The notes under the pieces were generated by a model. The model had not been told where the DNA came from. It saw only the letters and a list, made by a program, of their open reading frames with translations, and searched no databases. This document shows, piece by piece, positions 34,901 to 46,900 of a DNA stretch of 64,000 bases. How positions within the stretch are numbered: the first letter of the stretch is position 1; each line of letters begins with the position of its first letter. Both the position numbers and the translations under genes were made by a program. The stretch comes from Actinostola sp. cb2023 (Eukaryota > Cnidaria > Anthozoa > Actiniaria > Actinostolidae), in NCBI GenBank assembly GCA_033675265.1, contig JAUJYZ010000543.1:23501-87500 (forward strand), in the 5' to 3' direction.

Positions 34901-37900
34901 CTGGTCTCGAGGAGGCACATGCTACAATGCAGTACTTGGACTCAGATCACGAAGGGGACAGTGACATGGATGTTGAAGTTTTCAACATTTAATAATAGCA
35001 CATTTATTTTGCATTTGGCTAATGTATTAAATCATTTATAAATATTTTTAGAAAGTTTACAAGGCTTTAGAAGTTTTGTTTCTCTTCAAAAAACTTCTAA
35101 AGCCTTGTAAACTTTCTAAAAACCTTACTAGCGAATACTATGTCATTTATAAATATGTTAATTAGTTGTTAATAAATGCCGCCCTCGAGTTACCGCTGTC
35201 CCCGAATAAGCACCACATCCAAACTCCAAAAATTTAATAGGTGCAGCAGCACTTAAATGAGTAAATACGGTATATAACTGTGATATAAACACGCCAGGAG
35301 ATGTATAGCACTTGAGATGCGAGCAAAACACTCAGCTTTGTCCTGTGTTCCTAGGCTTACTTCTCTCATGCTCTACATATCTCATCATCTGACAGTATAT
35401 ACCTATTTCATAAAGGTTGTCGAGGACATCAGTCCATAGGCGATAGGTTATACGTAGTTCCAAGAACGAACTGCATTATGGTACCAGTTGAATAGCTAAA
35501 AAGGTATGAAAAGCTGTATGATATCATACCTATTTCGATTTCAACATGCCAAGACAAATTTTGAATCGTGTTCTCCCAACATCCCGCGTGTTTGTTTCTG
35601 TTTTTATATTCACTCTTACCATAATGCAGTTCGGTCTTGGAACAACGTATAACTTATTGCCTATGGACTGATGTCCTTGACAACCATTTTTGAAACAGGT
35701 GTATATAGATAGACACATGCAGACCTTTTGATGTCACTTGAATATATCCTACAATCGCTAAGATGTACTTGTTTCAATAATGGTTGTTTAAGAACTCAAG
35801 CCTATGCAACAAGACTGAAGGAAGCACAGACAATGTTATTGGAGAATATTACATGTACATTAAGTACTTTTTGTCATAATGAAGGTGACTTGTAATGACT
35901 GCTAACACTGCTGGTGTGTGTTTGCGGTGAAGTTAGCATGAACACTTCTTCTTTGTGTAAGACAAACAAACAGAAATCATTATTATATAGCTGTAATTTT
36001 TTGGGGGTGCACCGCTGCCTTTCATTGGTTGATTTGTGGTCACATGACCATTGTCAAATTGAGCTAGCCCCCGCGAGGGCGTCAAATATTTGTAGACGAT
36101 CGGCGAAAATAAAGGGGTTTTTTCTTTCTAAAAATGCATTTGTTTTTCTTTTAGAAAGGCAGCCTATATAACAAAACACTTAATGTATGTTTCCCTGGGG
36201 AAATAGTTAGTTTTTAAATTGTTTTTCCTCGAGTCTTGTTATTTCACTTATCTTTTTGTGATAATTGAGCCTTTGTACTGACAACCTTTTCGAAGTAGGT
36301 GTACATTGACATAAACACTTGAGAAGTAAGATAAACACTCAGTTACGTGTGTCATGTATCTAGGCATGCTTCTCTGATCTACATGCCTGCCGCAAAAGAA
36401 TAACAGACTTATTTGCATGGGAAATTGCAAAGAAAAAGAATGCTTTATTTATTAGTCAGAGACTCTGGGAGGGTAGTTCCAGGAAATTATATTCCTCTTG
36501 TGGACAAGTAGAATTTTGCTAAGAACTGTCTTGTAGTAATAATCATTGCATGCGCGTAGCCTATTAATTAGCTCGCGCTGCAATCACGTTTGTTTTGTTT
36601 GTTTTCTACGTAATCTTCTAACTGAATTTTGTAAAATCCATTCAATCCTTGGGCCAGGAACAGTTTTGAAATTGAAATAATGATACCCACATACAACGAC
36701 ACTCTTAATATAGAAATATTGTTTTCCTTCAAGTGCTCTTTTCCTTCTGTTTGCACTTCAGTAATATCAAATTACTTTCTCAAAGATGCAACCTATGGCT
36801 GTTATTTCCTGAAAGATTGTGTTTTGAGAGTGTCATGTACCTCCTATGTGAGCAGTTGGCTACAAATTTCTACAATAAAATAACAGTACGTTTGTTTACA
36901 CGCCAGCTAACCAATCAGTGTGTATTAGTGTAGTTAGGGTATATTGTAGTTCTGTAGTGTTTGTCACTGTTGGGAATGTTGTTAACTGTAAGTTGTAACA
37001 CTATGAATGTTACCGATAGTACCTACATGAACTGTGAACGCAAGCAAAGACTGTTACCATTGATGTATTGATGTAAAAGAGGCCAGTTTTCATGTTAGTC
37101 TTTCTCACAATTTAGTGAGATTTAGCTACACAATTTGACACAAAAAGGATAGTTTGAACATCATTTGGTTCATCTGCAAGCCTTCTTCAACATCTGTGTT
37201 GTCAACAGGCCATAACTTTGAAGCATTTGTGTGTATTGATGGTATTGAATGAACTGCCCCATTCATATCTAAGGGTGGCAAATAGTATAAGCAAGACTTT
37301 GCGAGACCACAAGGCAGGTCTTAAAACCTGAACTCAAGGCCTTGGCTTGTAAATTTGAGAAGTCTTTGAAAAAATTCAAAGATCTGGTGTAATTTTGTGA
37401 GACACTTGATTGATATTTCTAGGACCTCTTGCCATCCCTGTATCTAATAAATTGTTCTTGTCAAATTTTGGTAACCAGAAGATTGAACTGGCTGTTCTTG
37501 ATACTCAATAACTTCACGATTAATGCTGTTGTTTGTTATTTGTCTTCAGGAGACGACCTCTGTGACCTCTCCTGAAGTAACAACAGCCACTCAGTCAGCA
37601 CAAGCAATAACGACACAAGTTACTCTACCAATGAGTGTTGCTATGGCTTCTCAGTCTGGATCAGGACAACCTGCTTTGGTAGGTTAATAATAATAGTATT
37701 TACCCAGGGTGACCTAATCAGCACAACCTGCTTTGGTAGGTTAATAATAATAGTATTTACCCAGGGTGACCTAATCAGCACAACCTGCTTTGGTAGGTTA
37801 ATAATAATAGTATTTACCCAGGGTGACCTAATCAGCACAACCTGCTTTGGTAGGTTAATAATAATAGTATTTACCCAGTGTGACCTAATCAGCACAACCT

Positions 37901-40900
37901 GCTTTGGTAGGTTAATAATAATGGTATTTACCCAATGTGACCTAATCAGCACAACCTGCTTTGGTAGGTTAATAATAATGGTATTTACCCAGGGTGACCT
38001 AATCAGCACAACCTGCTTTGGTAGGTTAATAATAATAGTATTTACCCAGTGTGACTTAATCAGCACAACCTGCTTTGGTAGGTTAATAATAATAGTATTT
38101 ACCCAGGGTGACCTAAGCAGCACAACCTGCTTTGGTAGGTTAATAATAATAGTATTTACCCAGTGTGACCTAATCAGCACAACCTGCTTTGGTAGGTTAA
38201 TAATAATAGTATTTACCCAGGGTGACCTAATCAGCACAACCTGCTTTGGTAGGTTAATAATAATAGTATTTACCCAGTGTGACTTAATCAGCACAACCTG
38301 CTTTGGTAGGTTAATAATAATAGTATTTACCCAGGGTGACCTAAGCAGCACAACCTGCTTTGGTAGGTTAATAAATAATAGTATTTACCCAGTGTGACTT
38401 AATCAGCACAACCTGCTTTGGTAGGTTAATAATAATAGTATTTACCCAGGGTGACCTAAGCAGCACAACCTGCTTTGGTAGGTTAATAATAATAGTATTT
38501 ACCCAGTGTGACTTAATCAGCACAACCTGCTTTGGTAGGTTAATAATAATAGTATTTACCCAGGGTGACCTAAGCAGCACAACCTGCTTTGGTAGGTTAA
38601 TAATAATAGTATTCTCACTGGGGTAAATCCAAACACAAAGCCTAAAATCTCGGTTATTACACATTCCCACATTCCAAGCGTGGTCCACGGGATATATTAC
38701 ATCACCCAGTGTGCACCGCTCCCTATAAATACGCCTACTTGCATAGATTTATTCTAGTTTAGCTCTTTTTCCAAAAGACGGGAAGAAAGAATGAAAACTC
38801 CCCACCCTCCTCCCCGCAGCGATGATACCCATACTGTATATATACCATCGATCTTGAGACTACCGCTCTCTAAGCCTCGGGCCGATTGTTCCCATATCTT
38901 AATAACCACACCCTTGGCCCTGTGTGCGGATTTCCCTAGTGAGAATATATTACTATTTACCCAGTGTGACCTAATCAGCACAACCTGCTTTGGTAGGTTA
39001 ATAATAATGGTATTTACCCAGGGTGACCTAAGCAGCACAACCTGCTTTGGTAGGTTAATAATAATAGTATTTACCCAGGGTGACCTAGTATTTACCCAGG
39101 GTGACCTAAGCAGCACAACCTGCTTTGGTAGGTTAATAATAATGGTATTTACCCAGTGTGACCTAAGCAGCACAACCTGCTTTGGTAGGTTAATAATAAT
39201 GGTATTTACCCAGTGTGACCTAAGCAGCACAACCTGCTTTGGTAGGTTAATAATAATGGTATTTACCCAGTGTGACCTAAGCAGCACAACCTGCTTTGGT
39301 AGGTTAATAATAATGGTATTTACCCAGTGTGACCTAATCAGCACACTTTGGTAGGTTAATAATAATGGTAACCCTGACCTAATTGCTTTGGTAGGTTAAT
39401 AATAATGGTATTTACCCAGTGTGACCTAAGCAGCACAACCTGCTTTGGTAGGTTAATAATAATGGTATTTACCCAGTGTGACCTAAGCAGCACAACCTGC
39501 TTTGGTAGGTTAATAATAATGGTATTTACCCCAGTGTGACCTAATCAGCACAACCTGCTTTGGTAGGTTTAATAATAATGGTATTTAATGGTATTTACCC
39601 AGTGTGACCTAATCAGCACAACCTGCTTTTGGTAGGTATTTACCCAATAATAATAGGTAATGGTATTTACCCAGTGTGACCTAAGCAGCACAAAAGTACT
39701 GCTATTAATAAGTGCCCTGCATAACAACTCAACTATAAAAATAAAATTATTATAAATAAAAAATTATAAAAAATTATAAATAATATTATAAAATATAAAA
39801 GTTAACTCCCAGTTTATTATCACCACTGTTGCCAATACTAGATGCATGCAACCATGTAGACAACCACCCAAGATGGCAGTTACGACTCTAGTATACAATA
39901 GACCCTATACATATACATCAGGAGCCGCTATTACAAAAGGGACACCTACAAAAAGCTGTTGCACACCATGTACATGTATGTGTATAAGTTGATGCTGCCT
40001 TTCTTCTTATTGCTTGGTTTCAATCAGCTGGTAAAAGTCCTTGAATCTATTGATTGTTTGCCTTCAAATGACGGGCAAAACTGTCCCCCCATGTGCTATC
40101 AAGCAGAGAGTATTCTATTGAAAAGGTGAAATTCAGCTGAATTCCTCACGAGACCGGAAGTGACGTCTATTGCTATCAAACAATTGAGTACTATTTACAT
40201 GTATTATTTCCAGTAGATCTAGCATTCTCAAAGGAATGCTAGAGTTTCTTGGGTCCTATACGAGACCATTACTATTGTCGACTACAAGGCTCCAAGGGCG
40301 TTGGCTAATGGCATGTGTGACTATCCCAAGGCTATGGGAACCAGAGGTTTCAGTTTGGGGTAGAAATAATAGTAATATATGTGTTGGTATGGTCGGTACC
40401 TAGTACACCCTAGTGGGTGATTACACAAGGGGGGGGACGTGGGGAGCTGAAAGTGGGTGCTGGAAAAGAACACGACCAGGATTTAAGGTGGCACCTTACG
40501 GTTGTTTATTGCATATAAAGGAAGCTTTTTTTATTAAGGGAATTCAATCAAGCCAACCCCCAGACGCTCATAGATCTGCCATGGACTTTTTCGTAGTTTC
40601 CCAGAATGCTTCATGATTCTGCACGCGCAAGCGAGGTCAGGGGGAAAAAATATTTAGAATTGATCGTGTATTGAGGAAAATATGACTACTGTATCTAATC
40701 AAGAACAGGAAAAAAACTATTTTCTTTGCTTGAGAATTTACATCTATCTTTGTAATTCTTCTTACGCACTTTTAATTTAAAAGTCTAAGTTCTCTCTTGA
40801 ATTTTTCGTTCTCTCTTAATATTTTCGATCTATTTTGTACCCTGACCTCGCTTGCGCACGCAGAATCATGAAGCATTCTGGGAAACTACGAAAAGGTGCA

Positions 40901-43900
40901 TGGAGAATGTTCAACCCTCTGTCCAATCATATATATTATCATTACAAGGGAAAATGTAGTGTGATGATGATTATTAGTGTTAATTATTGTTAAGTTATCA
41001 CCAACTGAAACCTCTGTTCTCTGCTCCTTAGGCCCCCCATTTCTATGCCGTCCCACCAGCCGTTCGCGGACTGTACTGCGTGGTGGCAAACCTTCCCCTG
41101 GTCGTTAATCAGAGTAAAAGTGCAATGACGTTCAAATTCTGGAACTGTATAACATGTTCAGAGTATTTCCTTCAGAAGCCAGAGGTTGTGTTTCGTGTGC
41201 ATTATCCTCATTTATTTAATGGTCAACCAGAATGGCTGTATCAAGCTGCCGTGTGCAGTAAATGCTACTATTCACTAGTAACCACCGTGGCCCCACAGAC
41301 TGGTACCATCCCCGAGTCGTTATCCAAGGCTACCTTCAAAGTCATCGATTGCGAGATGGAGGAGAAGGAGAACTCTACACCAAGCTGTACCACAAGTGTC
41401 GTGACAGCAGACGTTGTGGTAAGGACTCAGGACACTCAAAATGGCAAGAAAGTTGAAGTGAAAGAGGAACAGCAAGTACTTTCTGTAGATGGACCCAAAG
41501 ACGAACCTATTCAGGATGAAGATATATCCGAGGACATGGAATGCACAGAAGAGAGCGCGTCAGAAAACCTCGAGTCATGCAAATGCTACGTGTGCCACAT
41601 ATCTGTGGATACAGCGTCGCAAGGGAAGCTAAGACGCAGTAAATTCTCTTCACTCTTCATTGACGTCCCTGATCATGTCGGTCACTTCAAAGTCTGCCGC
41701 ATGTGTTTTGACCGGCTTAATCGACAACGCGATTGCTACGTCCAGGCCAAAGTCCCCGACGAAGAGAGGGATTATTATATCGCACACATGAAAGCCTGGA
41801 GTGGGGAAGACATTGCTTCAAAATCGTGCTCATCGTGCACACCTAACCTGTGCTTCATATGCGAAGCAACACTGGACGAGAAGGACCCTAGTCGACCGAT
41901 CTTTAGATCGAGGTATCCCGCGTTATTTCGTGGTCTCCCTGATCACGTGATTCACGTTCCAATCTGCGATAAATGTTACAAGAAGTTGCAAAAAGTGAAA
42001 GTACGGTTTGATAGCGGTCAGCGGGACGAGGAAACCAGGAACTACATACAATTTGTAAATATGTGGAGAGCAAAACGTGGACTTGGGAAACATCCCGTAC
42101 TTGTGTGATGATCAAGAGAACTTATGTGAGACAAGTAGTACATCCCCTCCTTAACAGGCCTCCCCAAAAGGCGCGAGGGGGAGGGAATTTTTTTTATTTG
42201 GTGGGGGGGGGGGGGGGGGGGAGATTTTTTTGGGGGGGGATTTCTTTTTGGGGGGATTTTTTTTTTTGGAGGAAGGGGAGGGGGTATACTACTGAGAACG
42301 TCACAAACAATATGGATCAGTAAGATAAGATACACTTTGGCCGCCGATATCACTAAGGTATAACGAGTCACTAACTGCAAACTCATCCGATGTGCATGCC
42401 ATGTATAGCTGACGGGAACCCTGTGTAAAATAATATGGACAAGGATTCCTGTGTCACCAAGACCGAGCTTCGGAGAACCTAAGTACAAGCAGTGTTATTT
42501 AGAATCAGATATATTTTATAGATTGTGGAAACCCTCTGTTGAACGAATGGGATATCTGTGTTACTGAGACCGAGCATTCTGGGAAACTGAGTACAAGTTC
42601 TAGAATCATCTAGTGGGATCCCTGTGTCACGCCATAACGATGTACCAGTACTAGAATCATCTAGTGGGATCCCTGTGTCACGCTATAGCGATGTACCAGT
42701 ACTAGAATCATCTAGTGGGATCCCTGTGTCACGCTATAACGATGTACCAGTACTAGAATCATCTAGTGGGATCCCTGTGTCACGCCATAACGATGTACCA
42801 GTACTAGAACCATCTAGTGGGATCCCTGTGTCACGCTATAACGATGTACCAGTACTAGAATCATCTAGTGGGATCCCTGTGTCACGCTACAACGATGTAC
42901 CAGTACTAGAATCATCTAGTGGGATCCCTGTGTCACGCCATAACGATGTACCAGTACTAGAACCATCTAGTGGGATCCCTGTGTCACGCTATAACGATGT
43001 ACCAGTACTAGAATCATCTAGTGGGATCCCTGTGTCACGCTACAACGATGTACCAGTACTAGAATCATCTAGTGGGATCCCTGTGTTGTGCTAAAATGAC
43101 CATGTGTTATGCTAAATCAAAACGATGTACCAGTACATAGCTAGAAGCATGTTGAAGAACTCTAAACTGAAAACAGAGATAAAAGATATTTAGTAATTTT
43201 ATACACATTTTCAAATATAAGTCTATGACCAAACAATCACAGTTTTGCTCTTCAATCTGTTTTATACTTGGGGGGAAGGGGTGGGACTCCCATGTACAGA
43301 TTGCCTGGTGCTCGGGAATTTTGAAAATAACCCCTGAAAGGTAATAATATAAGGTAACGCAATCTCGACCTTGTGGGCTTGGTAATAAATAATTACCCCT
43401 AAAAGGTATACGAGTAGCATCCCCACCCACAACTACCACCACTACAACTACCACAACTACCACCACTACAACTACCACCACTACAACTACCACAACTACC
43501 ACCACTACAACTACCACAACTACCACCACTACAACACAACTACCACCACTACAACTACCACAACTACAACTAAATCGGCACAACTACGCGGGCGAGTGCG
43601 TTGCCACCACTACGTTTATAATTTAAAAACTAGTAAGACCCACATACTACCACCACTCGCAACTACATACTCTCCAAGTCTCACATTTGTAGAACATTAT
43701 TAATACCATCGCTCCCTGAACTCGGAACAACTACCACCGAATTGGTGTGTTTTCAGAGTTCGAACATAACTTGGTTTCGCATCGGGTTTCACTACTACTG
43801 AACTACTGTACAACTTGTGGACAAAGCGACTTACAAACTCTTACTCAACTGCAAAACTACGTTATTATGACTACCACATGACGTCACTTGACCACTACAA

Positions 43901-46900
43901 CTACAACAACTACCACCACTAAAACACTGACCACAACTACAACTACCACCACCACTACAACTACTACAACTACCACCCAACTACAACTACCACCACTACA
44001 ACTACCAACTACTACACTACTACAACTACCACCACTACAACTACCACCACTACCACCACTACAACTACTACAACTACCACCACTACAACTACCACCACTA
44101 CAACTACTACCACTACTACCACTACAACTACCACCACTACAACTACCACAACTACTACCACTACACTACTAACACCACTACAACTACCACTACAACTACT
44201 ACCACTACAACTACTACAACTACTACCACACTACAACTACCACAACTACACCACTACTACCACTACAACACAACTACCACCACTACAACTACCACTACAC
44301 TACTACAACTACCACACACTACTACAACTACACCACTACTACAACTACCACTACACTACCACCACTACAACTACCACAACTACCACCACTACACTACTAC
44401 CACAACTACAACTACACAACTACCACCACTACAACTACCACCACTACAACTACTACAACTACCACCACTACAACTACCACCACAACTACCACCACTACAA
44501 CTACCACAATTACACACAACTACAACTACTACAACTACCACAACTACAACTACTACAACTACACTACACTACTACAACTACAACTACTACAACTACCACC
44601 ACTACAACTACTACAACTACCACCACAACTACAACTACCACCACTACAACTACCACTACCACCACTACAACTACCACCACTACAACTACTACAACTACAA
44701 CTACTACAACTACCACCACTACAACTACCACAACTACCACCACTACAACTACCTACAACAACTACCACAACTACAACTACCACCACTACAACTACCACAA
44801 CAACTACTACCACACTACAACTACCACAACTACCACCACCACTACAACTACTACAACTACCACCACTACAACTACAACAACTACTACAACTACCACCACT
44901 ACAACTACAACCACAACTACCACTACACTACAACTACTACAACTACCACCACTACAACTACTACAACTACCACTACTACAACTACAACAACTACTACAAC
45001 TACTACCACTACAACTACCACTACTACAACTACACCACTACAACTACTACAACTACCACTACAACTACCACCACTACAAACTACCACAACTACTACACTA
45101 CTACAACTACCACCACTACAACTACTACAACTACCACACTACAACTACCACCACTACAACTACTACACTACTACACTACACAACTACCACTACTACAACT
45201 ACTACTACACTACAACTACAACTACTACAACTACCACCACTACAACTACTACACTACCACCACTACAACTACTACAACTACAACTACTACAACTACCACC
45301 ACTACAACTACCACCACTACAACTACCACAACTACCACTACTACAACTACCACCACTACAACTACCACAACTACCACCACTACAACTACCACAACTACAA
45401 CTACCACAACAACTACAACTACCACAAACTACCACCACTACAACTACCACAACTACTACACTACACTACAACTACCACCACTACAACTACTACAACTACT
45501 ACAACTACCACCACTACAACTACCCACAACTACCACCACTACCACTACCACCACCACAACTACAAACTACCACAACTACAACTACAACACCACTACAACT
45601 ACAACTACAACACCACAACTACCACAACTACAACTACCACCACTACAACTACAACAACTACTACAACTACCACCACCACCACTACTACAACTACTACAAC
45701 TACCACCACACTGATTTATATGTGATCCCCGGGCAGCGTGTTTTTGCCAAGGCTCCTCCTCCCTGAGTAGAGGGTCTTAAACTCCCATTCTATTTTACAA
45801 ACATGTTTAAAAAACATCAATATTGATGTGCAATGTGTATTTGATTCTGGACCCCCTCTTGTTGGGGGTACTTTGTACCCCTTCCTCTTCGACCCACCCA
45901 TCACAACGAACCAACATGGCTGATAGTACGATAGAAACTTAACCCGACACAAAGCTACCCTTCTCTTCTCATTCCCCTAGCTCCCGTCTTCCTCCTTCCT
46001 TCAACTGTCCCCTGTGGAGTAAGTGTTTCTCTTTTCTTTCATTATAACGTGTTCAGGTAGCACTAATCTGGACAGTAAGCGTGACATTGACCGTGACAGC
46101 AAGCATGACACTGATCCTGACAGTAAGCGTGACAGTGAGTGACAGTAAGCGTGACACTGACCGTGGCAGTAAGCGTGACACTGACCGTGACAGTAAGTGT
46201 GACAGTAAGCGTGACACTGACCGTGACAGTAAGCGTGACAGTGACTGTGACAGTAAGCGTGACAGTAAGTGTGACAGCGTGACGGTAAGCGTAGCTGTGA
46301 CAGTAAGCGTGACTGACAGTAAGCGTGACACTGACCGTGACGGTAAGACAGTGACTGTGACAGTAAGCGTGACAGTAAGTGTGACACTAAGCGTGACAGT
46401 TAGCGTGACACTGACCATGACGGTAAGCGTGACAGTGACTGTGACAGTAAGCTGGCATACTGACCGTGACAGTAAGCGTGACACTGACCGTGACAGTATT
46501 AAAGTGTGACACTTTGACATATCGTTACTTTAAGGTATGATATCTGTTCTAATTTACCAGGTCAATAAGCTCATTACTGGTTTCACAAAACCCTTCAGTC
46601 TTAATGCCACACCCATTGCTTCTAAACCTGCTGCCAAGAATCTATCTCCATATCTACAAAGCATCGTACAGGTAACGGCCATTGTTGTACGCTCTTGATA
46701 ATTAGCCATTTCAAAAACGAGTGGAGGACTGGGAACGAGTTTTTAGAATTAATATAATTAAGAAATGAACCCCATCATAAGAAAGAGCATATCAGAATTA
46801 GTAAGTTTCAGGAGTTTGATAGGGTTTGGACAAGTAGCAACTGAACTGCAGACATTCAAAAACTGCAAAAATTACAAAGAAATGTATGGTTACAGGGGAC

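Larger units (their letters stand above)
32339..35270 (+). mobile_element. Full-length pogo/Tigger-type element in Scm intron 3
   Basis: TIRs CCATATTTACTCATTTAAG (32339-32357) and its complement CTTAAATGAGTAAATACGG (35252-35270) are each flanked by TA, the expected target duplication of the Tc1/mariner-pogo group. The element holds the transposase at 33526-34992, a foldback (E3) on its left side and a hairpin on its right. Its orientation is the same as Scm. Two short 3'-tail-like blocks (32809-32850 and 33330-33365) suggest older insertions in its 5' region. Confidence 0.85.
42109..46560. repeat. Scm intron 5, almost wholly tandem repeats
   Basis: It contains G-runs (about 42198-42265), the 51-bp minisatellite (42604-43085), the CAACTACCAC array (43431-45711) and the GTGACAGTAAGC array (46071-46505). 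About 43575-43890, 45712-46070 and 43090-43420 are non-repetitive and without genes. Confidence 0.85.

Noticed and set aside
37641..39354. Long frames on both strands across the 57-bp repeats
   Set aside because: The 57-bp period is divisible by 3, so any stop-free unit gives long frames; no gene features otherwise.
37676..39700. Possible CRISPR-like array
   Set aside because: Units are contiguous with no unique spacers, in a eukaryotic intron; it is a minisatellite.
42624..43094. 156-residue repeat protein (VPVLESSSGIPVSRY)
   Set aside because: Artefact of the 51-bp minisatellite; no splice sites or start context.
43107..45450. Poly-Thr and poly-Val/Gly/Ser/Cys frames
   Set aside because: Translations of the CAACTACCAC microsatellite.
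46001..46520. Repeat frames across the GTGACAGTAAGC array
   Set aside because: Low-complexity translations on both strands; not coding.
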